Source of the DNA: Nitrospira sp.
GTDB taxonomy: Bacteria; Nitrospirota; Nitrospiria; Nitrospirales; Nitrospiraceae
NCBI GenBank assembly: GCA_016715825.1
Contig: JADJXO010000002.1
Coordinates: 496,001-560,000, forward strand
DNA: 64,000 bases
Direction: 5' to 3'
In this document: positions 26,965 through 35,847 of the stretch, piece after piece
Numbering within the stretch: position 1 is the first letter of the stretch
How the letters are laid out: every line of letters begins with the position of its first letter
Translations under genes and position numbers: made by a program
Notes under the pieces: model-generated
Seen by the model: the letters and a program-made list of their open reading frames with translations, nothing else
What the model was told of the DNA's origin: nothing
Database searches by the model: none

Positions 26965-28809
26965 ATGAATCATATTCTTGGCATTTCGGCGTTTTATCAC
27001 GATAGTGCGGCCTGCCTGATTCGCGACGGGGACATTGTGGCGGCGGCGCAGGAAGAACGGTTTACCCGGAAGAAACATGATCCCGGGTTCCCAGCGCAGG
27101 CCGTGACCTACTGCTTACAGGAGGGCGGCCTGACCCTCCGGGACCTCCGCTATCTCGTGTTTTATGATAAGCCGCTGGTGAAATTTGAGCGATTGCTCGA
27201 AACCTACCTGGCCTTTGCGCCCAAGGGGCTCCAGTCGTTCGTTGCGGCCATGCCCGTGTGGCTCAAAGAAAAGCTGTTCCTTCGAAACCTACTCGCCAAG
27301 GAATTCCTCGCCCTGGCGCCAGGAATGACGCAATCGGAACTGCCTCAGCTCTTGTTCGGTGAGCACCATGAATCGCATGCGGCCTCGGCTTTTTATCCGT
27401 CGCCCTATGACAAGGCCGTCGTGCTCTGTATGGATGGTGTCGGCGAATGGGCGACCACCTCGGCCTGGCTCGGCGAAGGGAACAACTTAACCCCGCTCTG
27501 GGAGATTCCCTTTCCCCATTCACTAGGGCTCCTCTATTCCGCCTTCACGTACTACACCGGATTCAAGGTCAATTCAGGCGAGTATAAGGTGATGGGCCTG
27601 GCTCCGTATGGCGAACCGAAATATGTGAAGCAAATCTATGACCATCTCCTCGATCTTAAGCCAGACGGAACCTTTCACTTGAACATGGACTATTTTAACT
27701 ACTGTACTGGTTTGACGATGACGGGGAATAAATTTGACGATGTGTTTGGCGGCCCTCCCCGGAAGCCCGAAAGTACGTTGACTCAACGGGAAATGGACCT
27801 GGCCCGGTCGGTCCAAGAGGTTACCGAGGAGGTCATGCTCCGGGTGACGAACACGCTCCATCACGAAACGGGCGTGGACTATCTCTGTCTGGCCGGTGGC
27901 GTCGCGCTCAACTGTGTGGGCAATGGGCGGATCTTACGCGAGGGGCCCTTCAAGGGGATCTGGATTCAACCGGCGGCGGGAGACGCGGGCGGGGCGGTCG
28001 GGGCGGCCTTGAGCGCGTGGTATCGCTATGAGGATCACCCGAGAGTGTCCACCGGTGTGGACCGGATGCGCGGGAGTTATCTGGGGCCGCGCCATACCAA
28101 CGACGAGATTGAATCGTATCTCACACAGATCGCCGCGCCGTATGAACGGCTGGACGAGGAGCCGCTCTGTGAACGGGTTGCGCAGGATCTTGCTGAAGGC
28201 AAGGTGGTCGGGTGGCTCCAGGGCCGGATGGAGTTTGGGCCCCGCGCGCTCGGCGGGCGAAGCATCCTCGGAGATGCCAGAAATACGAAGATGCAATCCG
28301 TGATGAACCTCAAGATCAAGTATCGTGAATCGTTTCGGCCCTTTGCGCCGTCGGTCCTGCGAGAACGGGTCGCGGATTTCTTTGTGATGAACTCCGACAG
28401 TCCCTACATGCTGCTGGTGGCCCCGGTCGCAGAGAAACGACGCCTCCCGCTGCCGGCCAACCAGTCGGAGCTGTGGGGGATTGAGCTGTTGAACGTGCCA
28501 CGGTCCGATATTCCCGCCGTGACGCATCTGGACTACTCGGCCCGCATTCAAACCGTCCATGAAGAGACCAACCCGCGGTATTACCGGTTGCTCAAGTCGT
28601 TCGAAGCCCTCACGGGCTATCCCGTGCTGGTCAATACGTCCTTCAACGTGCGAGGGGAGCCGATTGTGTCCACACCGGAAGATGCCTATCGCTGCTTCAT
28701 GCGGACCGAAATGGACGTGCTGGTCCTGGAAAACTGTGTGCTCTATAAAACCAATCAGAAGCCTATGGAACACGATACCAACTGGCAGCAAGAATTCGCG
28801 TTGGATTAG
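26965..28809 (+). CDS. Carbamoyltransferase (NodU/CmcH family)
   Basis: A 614-residue enzyme that transfers a carbamoyl group from carbamoyl phosphate, through carbamoyl-AMP, to a hydroxyl. The N-terminal ASKHA-like domain begins MNHILGISAFYHDSAACLI and has EERFTRKKHD, HHESHAASAFYPS and CMDGVGEW. The C-terminal domain has FGPRALGGRSILGD and NTSFNVRGEPIV, both typical of the family. ATG at 26965 follows AGGAGGGG; an upstream GTG at 26947 lies inside that ribosome binding site and is rejected. It forms a tight group with the SxtJ and DUF5989 genes. In this locus a sugar of the glycan is the likely acceptor. Confidence 0.9.
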   Translation: MNHILGISAFYHDSAACLIRDGDIVAAAQEERFTRKKHDPGFPAQAVTYCLQEGGLTLRDLRYLVFYDKPLVKFERLLETYLAFAPKGLQSFVAAMPVWLKEKLFLRNLLAKEFLALAPGMTQSELPQLLFGEHHESHAASAFYPSPYDKAVVLCMDGVGEWATTSAWLGEGNNLTPLWEIPFPHSLGLLYSAFTYYTGFKVNSGEYKVMGLAPYGEPKYVKQIYDHLLDLKPDGTFHLNMDYFNYCTGLTMTGNKFDDVFGGPPRKPESTLTQREMDLARSVQEVTEEVMLRVTNTLHHETGVDYLCLAGGVALNCVGNGRILREGPFKGIWIQPAAGDAGGAVGAALSAWYRYEDHPRVSTGVDRMRGSYLGPRHTNDEIESYLTQIAAPYERLDEEPLCERVAQDLAEGKVVGWLQGRMEFGPRALGGRSILGDARNTKMQSVMNLKIKYRESFRPFAPSVLRERVADFFVMNSDSPYMLLVAPVAEKRRLPLPANQSELWGIELLNVPRSDIPAVTHLDYSARIQTVHEETNPRYYRLLKSFEALTGYPVLVNTSFNVRGEPIVSTPEDAYRCFMRTEMDVLVLENCVLYKTNQKPMEHDTNWQQEFALD

Positions 28810-28820
28810 GAGATCGCACG

Positions 28821-29225
28821 ATGGAACGATCCAATCATCAAGCGACTGTCAAAGAGTTGCGCCAGTTCGGGCTCGTGGTCGGCGGCGTGTTTGCCGTGAT
28901 CGGACTGTGGCCGTTGGTGGTTCGGAGTGAGTCCCCACGGGTGTGGGCGATGGCGCTCGGGAGCCTGCTCATGGTGTTGGGTGCGGTGGCCCCCCAGAGC
29001 CTGACACAGGGGCATGCGGGATGGATGAAGGTCGGTCACATCCTCGGCGCCATCAATACGAAGATTATCCTGGGGATTCTGTATTATCTGCTGATCACGC
29101 CGATGGGCCTGGTGATGCGCCTGATGGGGAAGGACCCGATGCAGCAGGTCTTGACGCAAGGGACGGACACCTATCGCATCCTGCGAGCTCCACGGCCACG
29201 CCAGCATATGCGAAACCAATTCTAG
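28821..29225 (+). CDS. SxtJ family membrane protein
   Basis: A 134-residue membrane protein starting 12 bases after the carbamoyltransferase stop, with AGGAG before the ATG. Hydrophobic segments lie at about residues 16-34, 41-60 and 78-100. The segment NTKIILGILYYLLITPMGLVMRL is characteristic of the SxtJ family, which is repeatedly found next to NodU-type carbamoyltransferases. Its biochemical role is not established; a membrane partner or scaffold for the carbamoyltransferase is plausible. Confidence 0.7.
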   Translation: MERSNHQATVKELRQFGLVVGGVFAVIGLWPLVVRSESPRVWAMALGSLLMVLGAVAPQSLTQGHAGWMKVGHILGAINTKIILGILYYLLITPMGLVMRLMGKDPMQQVLTQGTDTYRILRAPRPRQHMRNQF

Positions 29226-29229
29226 CATT

Positions 29230-29245
29230 CTCCTCAATAAAGGAG
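29230..29245 (+). promoter_or_regulatory. Hairpin covering the DUF5989 ribosome binding site
   Basis: CTCCT (29230-29234) can pair with AGGAG (29241-29245) over a six-base loop. AGGAG is the ribosome binding site for the ATG at 29251. The hairpin may hold translation low until ribosomes finishing the SxtJ gene, which ends at 29225, open it. Confidence 0.3.
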
Positions 29246-29250
29246 CAGGT

Positions 29251-29403
29251 ATGGGCGAATTCCTGATGGAGTTGTGGGCGTTTATGAACGAACGCAAGAA
29301 GTTCTGGTTGTTGCCGATTCTTTTGGTGCTTCTCTTGTTTGGCACATTGATTGTGTTGACCCAAGGGTCCGCGGTCGCGCCATTCATTTACACGTTGTTT
29401 TAG
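29251..29403 (+). CDS. DUF5989-like small membrane protein
   Basis: A 50-residue protein with one strong membrane segment (KFWLLPILLVLLLFGTLIVL) after a short amphipathic start, MGEFLMELWAFMNER. It ends in PFIYTLF. AGGAG stands five bases before the ATG. It closes the carbamoyltransferase / SxtJ / small-protein trio, a combination I recognise from other genomes. The function is unknown; its constant company suggests a subunit or assembly factor for the carbamoylation complex at the membrane. Confidence 0.7.
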   Translation: MGEFLMELWAFMNERKKFWLLPILLVLLLFGTLIVLTQGSAVAPFIYTLF

Positions 29404-29465
29404 GCTCCAAATGGAAAAACTTGTGGGCAACGAGCATTGAGTCGAATTAAACACACGTATTAAGA

Positions 29466-29484
29466 GTTCAGGCTTGGCCTGAAC
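29466..29484. terminator. Strong perfect hairpin after the carbamoylation trio
   Basis: GTTCAGGC and GCCTGAAC are perfect eight-base arms around the loop TTG. It lies 63 bases after the DUF5989-like gene and 95 bases before the next glycosyltransferase gene. There is no T-run after it, so it may be a factor-dependent terminator, an RNA-processing hairpin or an operator. Confidence 0.45.
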
Positions 29485-29578
29485 AGCACCGGTGTCCTCT
29501 TGAGTGCTGATAGTCGGCCTACTACATCGTTTCGGATCACGTCACGTCCTATTTTCTCTCTCGCAGACTGAGATCTTG

Positions 29579-30832
29579 ATGACGGTTTCTCCCATAAGAC
29601 TGATTCATGTGACCACTATTCCGCTATCACTCCGCTTTGTGGCTGGCCAAGCGGCCTATATGAGGGCCAGGGGATTCGAAAGCCATGCCGTCTCAGCTCC
29701 GGGGACAGCCTTGACAGAGTTCGCTACGGAGGAATCTGTCACGGTTCACCCGGTGCCAATGGCTCGGCGGATTACACCGCTCAGAGATCTTGTGGCACTG
29801 TTTCAACTGTGGCGGCTGTTCCGTCGCCTTCGCCCGCATATCGTTCATGCGCACACGCCGAAAGGCGGCTTGCTCGGAATGCTCGCGGCACGATTTGCAA
29901 GGGTTCCTGTCCGAATCTACCACATGCATGGACTGCCCTTTCTTACAGCCACGGGACTCACTCGTCGGATCCTTATGGCCACCGAAGCGGTCTCCTGTCG
30001 GATGGCCTCCCAGGTTTTCTGCGTCAGCCGCTCGGTACGGTCTCTGGCCGTCGATCTGCACCTGTCTCCTCCGGAGAAAATCCACGTTCTGTTGCAAGGG
30101 AGCTGCAATGGTGTCGATGCCGAGAGCGAGTTCAATCCAGATCGATTGAACGTCTCTGTGCGAAGTGAGGCCCGGCGCCGATATGGTATTCCGGCTGATG
30201 CCACCGTCATCGGATTTGTGGGCCGTTTGGCGCGTGCGAAGGGACTTGCCGAATTGGACTCTGCCTGGAGGATGCTGAGGCGCGAACATACAGATCTGCA
30301 CCTCCTCCTCATTGGACCGGAGGAGCCCGGCGATCCGCCGCCACCAGGGTTGCTTGAACGGCTGCGAGAGGATCCCCATGTGCAGTGTGCTGGAGAAAAC
30401 TGGGACACGCCCCCACTCTATCGTGCGATGGATATCCTGGTGTTGCCCACGCATCGTGAGGGCTTTCCACTCGTCTTGCTGGAAGCCGCAGCCATGAGAG
30501 TGCCGATCGTCGCCACGCGCGTGACCGGATGTCTGGATGCAGTGCAGGACGGCATCACGGGAACCCTTGTGTCAGCCTACGATCCGGACGCGCTTGCTGT
30601 CGGGCTACAGCGTTATGTGCGTGACCCTGCACTGCGCCGGCGGCATGGGGAGGCGGCACGGAAGTGGGTCCTGCGGGAATTTCGCCCTGAGGAAATCTGG
30701 CAGGCCGTGTATCACGAGTATGTGCGCTGTCTGCTCAGCAGAGGTTTGAAGCCTCACGGGGAGCATCCGTATGCACGGAATGCACGGAGCGAAAGCGAGC
30801 GGGCCGATCGCCCACGGGAGCAATGGTCATGA
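29579..30832 (+). CDS. GT4 glycosyltransferase
   Basis: A 417-residue GT-B glycosyltransferase. The N-terminal part has IRLIHVTTIPLSLRFVAGQAA and the HAHTPKGGLLGMLAARFA motif. The donor domain has GFVGRLARAKGLAEL and PTHREGFPLVLLEAAAMRVPIV, a retaining GT4 signature. It resembles enzymes that add the second sugar in capsule assembly. The start at 29579 is preferred over 29504 because the family normally begins close to this point. The C-terminal 30 residues are rich in Arg and Glu and look like an unstructured tail. Confidence 0.83.
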   Translation: MTVSPIRLIHVTTIPLSLRFVAGQAAYMRARGFESHAVSAPGTALTEFATEESVTVHPVPMARRITPLRDLVALFQLWRLFRRLRPHIVHAHTPKGGLLGMLAARFARVPVRIYHMHGLPFLTATGLTRRILMATEAVSCRMASQVFCVSRSVRSLAVDLHLSPPEKIHVLLQGSCNGVDAESEFNPDRLNVSVRSEARRRYGIPADATVIGFVGRLARAKGLAELDSAWRMLRREHTDLHLLLIGPEEPGDPPPPGLLERLREDPHVQCAGENWDTPPLYRAMDILVLPTHREGFPLVLLEAAAMRVPIVATRVTGCLDAVQDGITGTLVSAYDPDALAVGLQRYVRDPALRRRHGEAARKWVLREFRPEEIWQAVYHEYVRCLLSRGLKPHGEHPYARNARSESERADRPREQWS

Positions 30833-30974
30833 TCTCGCGCGGGTCGATCGGTATTGACGGTTTGACTCCCTTTATGCCGCGACAATTCTCCATTGAACAA
30901 CAACGCTGACCCGGCAGGTCTATCACAGACACGTGTCCTTCGATATACAGAGTAGTAAAGGCTGCGTCTCTTGG

Positions 30975-30991
30975 CTTGATTCAAGTTTTTT
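30975..30991 (+). terminator. Weak terminator-like hairpin with T-run
   Basis: CTTG-ATT-CAAG followed by six T. The stem is only four or five pairs, so it is a weak candidate. It lies about 140 bases after the glycosyltransferase gene and 120 bases before the second SGNH gene. A ten-base palindrome, GACACGTGTC, lies at 30928-30937. Confidence 0.3.
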
Positions 30992-31108
30992 GGCGGTCTG
31001 CGCTCGCTCAACCGACGCTCGATGCCTCATCGAGCGCGTCATGAGAAGACAGATGGTGGTACACCCATCCGACATGGATCCAGACAGGCCCATCAAGGAA
31101 ACAGCAGA

Positions 31109-32320
31109 ATGACCCCTCCGGGCACCCGCATCACCAGACGAACCGTAATCGTGGGGGCAATTCTCGCCCTGTGCTTCAGCGTAGGTTGCTTGGAGCTGCT
31201 TTCCTATGCCTATCTGCGTGCAGCAGAAGGTTACGACGGGCATCATTTAATGATGCATCAATTTGATGATTACAAGAACATCCATCCGACCCCGTACTAT
31301 CGGGACACCAGAGGCGTCACTCACAATGGACAGGGATTTCGCAGGGCCGAAGATGTCTCTCTAGCGAAACCCCCCAACACCTACCGCATCTTCCTTATGG
31401 GAGGATCGACTGCCTATGGCTTGGGTTCACTGTCTCCGAAAGGGCATCTCAAGTATCCGGTGCTTGGCAACAATGAGACCATCGATCATTACGTGGAGGA
31501 ATTTCTGGACCGCAACATTCCGTCTCGTCGGTTTGAGGTGGTCAATGCCGGCATCCCCAGCCATTCCAGTCATCATCATTTGATTTATCTCAACCAGACG
31601 ATCTTGAAGTATCACCCTGACATGATCATTTTTCTTGATGGTACGAACGACTATTATCCATGGGAGAAGGGGTATGATCAGTTCCGCGATTATCCATACC
31701 GGGAATGGTCGCACCTCTATCTGGATGAGCCTTCCTTCAAGGCGTGGATCAGCTATACCGGGTTCTGGCTCTATCGCAAGAGTCATCTGGTGTACCTCGC
31801 AGGGAAGAAGCTTCGCCCGCTCTGGTCGACGATCAAAAATGTTTCCCCCCAGCCCCGTCGTGAGTTGGATGTGGACGATGCCCTGCGGAATCTCGAAGAG
31901 AACGCCGAAACCAACTTCATCCGGATGGTTGAACGGAATGGGCTCGTCCTCCGACACGAAGGGGTTGTGCCTGTGTTCGCTCTTCAACCGGATCTGCTAT
32001 TTGACCAGCACAAAGTGTTGACAGAGTTCGAGCAGGACCTGTTGGCCGAATTCATCAACGGGAAACCGGTCAACTATCGGCAGTTCAAAAACCGAGCACG
32101 GCCGATGGTCACTGAAAAACTCCGGCAGGTAACGGCCGACCTGGGAGCCTCATTCGTCGACCTGACCGACATCTTCGGAGGAGTCAAGGAAGATGCGTTT
32201 ACCGATGATTGCCATCTCACTGCGCTCGCCAATAAGACCGTGGCCGAATACATCGGAGACCGTATCGTACCGCTGATCGTTGCGTCAGCGTCACCTGCAC
32301 GTGACGCCCGTCACCCATGA
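31109..32320 (+). CDS. Membrane-anchored SGNH hydrolase-like protein
   Basis: A 403-residue protein with an N-terminal membrane segment (about residues 12 to 35) and an outward-facing SGNH domain. The nucleophile is in LMGGSTAYGLG (S100), the oxyanion Gly block is NAGIPSHSS, the Asn block is LDGTNDYYPW, and the Asp/His pair is in FTDDCHLTALAN near the C-terminus. All four blocks are present, so it is probably an active esterase or acyltransferase partner. ATG at 31109 follows AAGGA; the frame is open from 31022 but has no better start. It lies upstream of a FemAB-like gene and likely acts on the exported glycan. Confidence 0.78.
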   Translation: MTPPGTRITRRTVIVGAILALCFSVGCLELLSYAYLRAAEGYDGHHLMMHQFDDYKNIHPTPYYRDTRGVTHNGQGFRRAEDVSLAKPPNTYRIFLMGGSTAYGLGSLSPKGHLKYPVLGNNETIDHYVEEFLDRNIPSRRFEVVNAGIPSHSSHHHLIYLNQTILKYHPDMIIFLDGTNDYYPWEKGYDQFRDYPYREWSHLYLDEPSFKAWISYTGFWLYRKSHLVYLAGKKLRPLWSTIKNVSPQPRRELDVDDALRNLEENAETNFIRMVERNGLVLRHEGVVPVFALQPDLLFDQHKVLTEFEQDLLAEFINGKPVNYRQFKNRARPMVTEKLRQVTADLGASFVDLTDIFGGVKEDAFTDDCHLTALANKTVAEYIGDRIVPLIVASASPARDARHP

Positions 32321-32433
32321 TGAACTGAAACGCGGGACGACCGTACCTGTATCTCAATTAGGCTTCGCCGACAGAGAGGAAGCGCTGAGTCCATCCGAAG
32401 CCAGTTGCTCCGAGCGTGGAAGAAGCTCTACAC

Positions 32434-33546
32434 ATGATCGCTCAGTTCATCGATCGCCGTGATACGAGATGGAAGGAGTTCTTACAGAGAACCCCCCATG
32501 ATTTCTATGACTTGCCTGAGTATGCTGAGGTGGTTGCCGCTGAAGCAGGCGCGATGCCAGTGGCCTTCTACGCGGAATACGGATTGGCAACCTGTCTCAT
32601 TCCCCTGCTTATCCGGACGATACCCGCAGCGCTCAAGGCACCACGGGTTTGGTACGATTGCGTTTCTCCCTATGGATACCCGGGCATTGTGCTGTCCCCC
32701 TCGCAAGAGGAGTTGCCCTCGTTCCTCGATGCGTTTTGCCGCATCGCAAGAGCATACGGAATTGTGACGGCCTTCCTTCGTCTCCACCCGCTCTTCCCGC
32801 TGGCGCAAGCCCCGCTGGAGAGATTCGGCCAACTGATTCAGCATGGGGCGACTGTGTACATCAACCTGTCTGAATCCAAAGAGCACATCTGGCAGCAGGT
32901 GTCGACGAATCATCAACGTGACATCAAAAGGCTTATTCGGTTGGGTTTCCATTGTACGCTTGATGATTGGAGCCGATTTCAGGAGTTCATCGTCTTGTAT
33001 CATGCCAATATGAAACGGGTGGGCGCCAAAGAGGAGTACTTCTTTTCGCCGGACTACTTTGAGAATCTGCGGGCAAAGCTTGGGTCTCAGATACATCTTG
33101 TCTGTGCGTTGACGAGTGCCAATGAACTCGCGGCAGCCGGCTTGCTGATCGTCACCAAGGGAATCGCTCAGCATCATCTTGGGGCAACAGCCGCGCAGTA
33201 CCAGCGCCGTTCGCCTTCGAAATTAGTCGTGGATTTCATGTGGCGCTGGGCTCAAGAGCAATCGTGCCATACGTTTCATTTTGGCGGTGGTGTAGGGGCC
33301 AGTGAAGATTCGCTGTTTCAGTTCAAGTCCGGCTTCTCTCCAATGCGGAGTCAGTTCTACAGCTATCGCATCGTTGTTGATGACGCGAAACACGCGGCGC
33401 TGAACCAAACTGCTAAACAGTTGGGATGTGTCCCTGCGTCTTCCGAGTTCTTCCCCGAGTATCGTCATCTGGAAAAGAAAAATGACCCGGTCCTGATTCT
33501 CGATGATCCCCTGATTGCATCGCACACCATGCAGCGCACAAATTGA
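32434..33546 (+). CDS. FemAB-like GNAT-fold acyl/aminoacyl transferase
   Basis: A 370-residue cytoplasmic protein of the FemAB-like, double-GNAT type. Family-like features are HDFYDLPEYAEVVAAE near the start, WYDCVSPYGYPGIVLS, VSTNHQRDIKRLIRLGF in the centre and HHLGATAAQY followed by FHFGGGVGASEDSLFQFKSGFSP towards the end. Relatives occur in exosortase-linked polysaccharide loci and may attach an amino acid or acyl group to a nucleotide- or lipid-linked sugar. ATG at 32434 is preferred over GTG at 32416 because GGAAGAAG precedes it. A related protein is encoded at 35848. It ends eight bases before the phosphoglycosyl transferase gene. Confidence 0.7.
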   Translation: MIAQFIDRRDTRWKEFLQRTPHDFYDLPEYAEVVAAEAGAMPVAFYAEYGLATCLIPLLIRTIPAALKAPRVWYDCVSPYGYPGIVLSPSQEELPSFLDAFCRIARAYGIVTAFLRLHPLFPLAQAPLERFGQLIQHGATVYINLSESKEHIWQQVSTNHQRDIKRLIRLGFHCTLDDWSRFQEFIVLYHANMKRVGAKEEYFFSPDYFENLRAKLGSQIHLVCALTSANELAAAGLLIVTKGIAQHHLGATAAQYQRRSPSKLVVDFMWRWAQEQSCHTFHFGGGVGASEDSLFQFKSGFSPMRSQFYSYRIVVDDAKHAALNQTAKQLGCVPASSEFFPEYRHLEKKNDPVLILDDPLIASHTMQRTN

Positions 33547-33553
33547 CCCTATC

Positions 33554-34216
33554 ATGGACCCTCTGATCAACCCATCCCAGGTGACGATCACTCGCCTCTT
33601 TCCAGGGAAGCGCATGTTCGACTTGGTGGTGACCATCAGCTTTCTCCCGTTCCTTCTTCCGATCATCGGCCTTACGGCCGTGGCGACAGGGATGTTTCAT
33701 GGTTGGCCGGTCTTGTTCGCGCAGAAACGTCCTGGGCTGTACGGTCGACCGTTTACCCTCTATAAATTCCGCACGATGACCACGACTTGCGGACCTGATG
33801 GGCAGCTCTTGCCCGATACGGATCGCCTCACGCGATTCGGTAAGCTAATGCGCAGCACGAGTCTGGATGAGCTTCCTGAACTCCTGAATGTTCTCAAGGG
33901 AGATATGAGCCTTGTCGGACCGCGGCCCCTCCTCATGGAATACCTGTCGCATTATAGTCCGGAACAGCACCGTCGCCATCTCGTTCCTCCCGGACTGACC
34001 GGTTGGGCTCAGGTGAACGGAAGGAACTTCGCCAACTGGCAGCACCGATTTCTTTTGGATCTGTGGTATGTTGATCATCGCTCGCTCTGGCTGGATTGTA
34101 AGATCATCCTGATGACGCCCTGGAAGGTGCTTAGGCGGGAAGGCATCATGCATCCTGACGACCCATCCTGGGAAGGTAATTTTAAGGGCACGCCGTCAGA
34201 TCCACTCTCCCGTTAA
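33554..34216 (+). CDS. Short-form phosphoglycosyl transferase (initiating sugar transferase)
   Basis: A 220-residue enzyme of the bacterial sugar transferase family, the monotopic type represented by PglC. It moves a sugar phosphate from a UDP-sugar to undecaprenyl phosphate and so starts glycan assembly. One hydrophobic N-terminal segment (LVVTISFLPFLLPIIGLTAV) anchors it. Diagnostic motifs follow: LYKFRTM, RSTSLDELPELLNVLKGDMSLVGPRPLL with the catalytic Asp-Glu pair, and PPGLTGWAQVNGRN. The ATG at 33554 lies eight bases after the FemAB-like stop. An acyltransferase gene follows at once, as in bacillosamine-type pathways, which also fits the aminotransferase and dehydratase further on. Confidence 0.88.
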   Translation: MDPLINPSQVTITRLFPGKRMFDLVVTISFLPFLLPIIGLTAVATGMFHGWPVLFAQKRPGLYGRPFTLYKFRTMTTTCGPDGQLLPDTDRLTRFGKLMRSTSLDELPELLNVLKGDMSLVGPRPLLMEYLSHYSPEQHRRHLVPPGLTGWAQVNGRNFANWQHRFLLDLWYVDHRSLWLDCKIILMTPWKVLRREGIMHPDDPSWEGNFKGTPSDPLSR

Positions 34217-34255
34217 CGAGGTACTCACTGATATGGTGTGCGCTAGAATAATGTG

Positions 34256-34885
34256 ATGAAATACAAAGAGAATCTGATATTGATCGGCGGAGGTGGCCAT
34301 TGTCGTTCCTGCATTGATGTCATCGAAATGGACGGTCGGTTCACGATTCGCGGTATTATCGACGAAAAACCAACAGAAGACTTGATGCTTACCGATTATC
34401 CATTACTGGGTCGGGAGGAAGATCTCCCGTCACTGATGCGGTCCTGTCGCAACTTCTTCATCACGATCGGGCAGATTAAGTCCCCAGAGCCGAGGATTCG
34501 ATTGTTCACGCACCTCAAACAGTTGGATGTTGTATTCCCCATCATCATCTCCCCGTTGGCTCATGTGTCACGCCAGGCTGTGCTTGGGGAGGGAACGATC
34601 ATCATGCATCACGCAATCGTCAATGCCTACGCCTCCGTGGGGCGGAACTGCATTATCAATACCAAAGCACTGATTGAGCATGACGTCGTGGTCGAAGACC
34701 ATTGCCATATCTCTACTGCCGCCATCGTGAACGGAGCAGCCAAGGTCGAGGGGCATTCGTTCATTGGTAGCAACGCAGTGATACGGGAAGGTGTTGTCGT
34801 CGGTGAAGCGTCGATCGTCGGGGCAGGGATGACCGTCTCACATAATGTCGACCGTCAAGCCATTGTGCGTGTTCCATATTCCTGA
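34256..34885 (+). CDS. PglD/NeuD-like acyltransferase
   Basis: A 209-residue left-handed beta-helix acyltransferase. The N-terminal Rossmann-like part begins LILIGGGGHCRSCIDVI and the C-terminal part shows hexapeptide repeats (for example VEDHCHISTAAIVNGAAKVEGHSFIGSNAVI). Enzymes of this type acetylate the amino group of a UDP-sugar. Together with the CapD-type 4,6-dehydratase at 39984 and the DegT aminotransferase at 38075 it completes the three steps that make a UDP-diacetamido or N-acetylamino trideoxy sugar. GTG at 34253 directly precedes the ATG used here, and either may be the start. Confidence 0.83.
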   Translation: MKYKENLILIGGGGHCRSCIDVIEMDGRFTIRGIIDEKPTEDLMLTDYPLLGREEDLPSLMRSCRNFFITIGQIKSPEPRIRLFTHLKQLDVVFPIIISPLAHVSRQAVLGEGTIIMHHAIVNAYASVGRNCIINTKALIEHDVVVEDHCHISTAAIVNGAAKVEGHSFIGSNAVIREGVVVGEASIVGAGMTVSHNVDRQAIVRVPYS

Positions 34886-34947
34886 GCCGTTTCACAAAGC
34901 ATCCGTCCGCAGGTTCTTTCTTTATCCAACTACAATCAGAGAATTGA

Positions 34948-35814
34948 ATGAAACCTCTCACCCCAGAGGAAGAAGTCTTACTACCTTCAGACGGTGACAT
35001 AGCCTTTTATCGGCAACATGGGTGGTATCGATCGAAGCGCATCATACCGGACACTGTATTGAATGAGGCGTTTATTGGAGTCTCGCGACATTTCGATGGA
35101 GAACGCGATTGGATACTGCCGCCCAGCAGTGGGTTTTCTGATTGGAAGCCGGGCGACCCGGACACGGTCCGAAATGCTGAAGTTGTGGCATTGCAGAATC
35201 GACAGCTACGCGACCTAGCCATGTATCCGTTGCTTGGCACCATGGCCGCACGTCTCGCCGGCACCTCCGTGATCCGTTATTTCGCCGACTCGCTGGTCTA
35301 CAAGCCTGGAAACCTGTCCGGTAATGATTCTGTAGTCGGATGGCATACCGATCGTTCCTATTGGGGGACGTGTTCCTCCGATAACATGCTGACGGTGTGG
35401 ATCCCGTTTCAGGATTGTACCGAAGAGATGGGGCCCGTTTTGTATATTGACCGGAGTCATCGATGGCCTGGCACTGCGGATATGCGAACGTTCAATTGCC
35501 GTGATTTGAGCGAGTTGGAACGACATTTATTTTCAGAGGATCAAATCGTAAAGGTTCCCATGACTCTTCGTCGAGGCGAAGTGTGCTTCCATCATTGCCG
35601 CACAATCCATGGCAGCGGCCCAAACAAAAGCGATCGGCCACGTGTTGCCTATGCCATTCATATGCAAGATGAGGCGAATCGGTTTCGAGTATTCCTGAAT
35701 GCGAAGGGCGATCCCTGGAAAATTTACAATGACGATTTTGCACGTAAGCAAGAAAATGGTCTGCCGGACTATACAGACCCACAGATATTCCCACCACTAT
35801 GGCCCCAGCCATAG
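34948..35814 (+). CDS. Phytanoyl-CoA dioxygenase family protein
   Basis: A 288-residue Fe(II)/2-oxoglutarate oxygenase of the PhyH family. The iron ligands are visible in VGWHTDRSYWG (His and Asp) and HHCRTIHGSGPNKSDRPR (distal His, with the Arg for 2-oxoglutarate). The double-stranded beta-helix core between them reads as intact. In glycan loci such enzymes may hydroxylate or oxidise a sugar or acyl chain; the substrate here is unknown. It lies between two transferase genes on the same strand and is preceded by a 62-base gap. Confidence 0.78.
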   Translation: MKPLTPEEEVLLPSDGDIAFYRQHGWYRSKRIIPDTVLNEAFIGVSRHFDGERDWILPPSSGFSDWKPGDPDTVRNAEVVALQNRQLRDLAMYPLLGTMAARLAGTSVIRYFADSLVYKPGNLSGNDSVVGWHTDRSYWGTCSSDNMLTVWIPFQDCTEEMGPVLYIDRSHRWPGTADMRTFNCRDLSELERHLFSEDQIVKVPMTLRRGEVCFHHCRTIHGSGPNKSDRPRVAYAIHMQDEANRFRVFLNAKGDPWKIYNDDFARKQENGLPDYTDPQIFPPLWPQP

Positions 35815-35847
35815 TGGCCCCGTTAACCCACCTGCACAGCATGTGAC

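Noticed and set aside
27934..28791. 285-codon open frame opposite the carbamoyltransferase
   Set aside because: It is a shadow caused by the high GC of the real gene.
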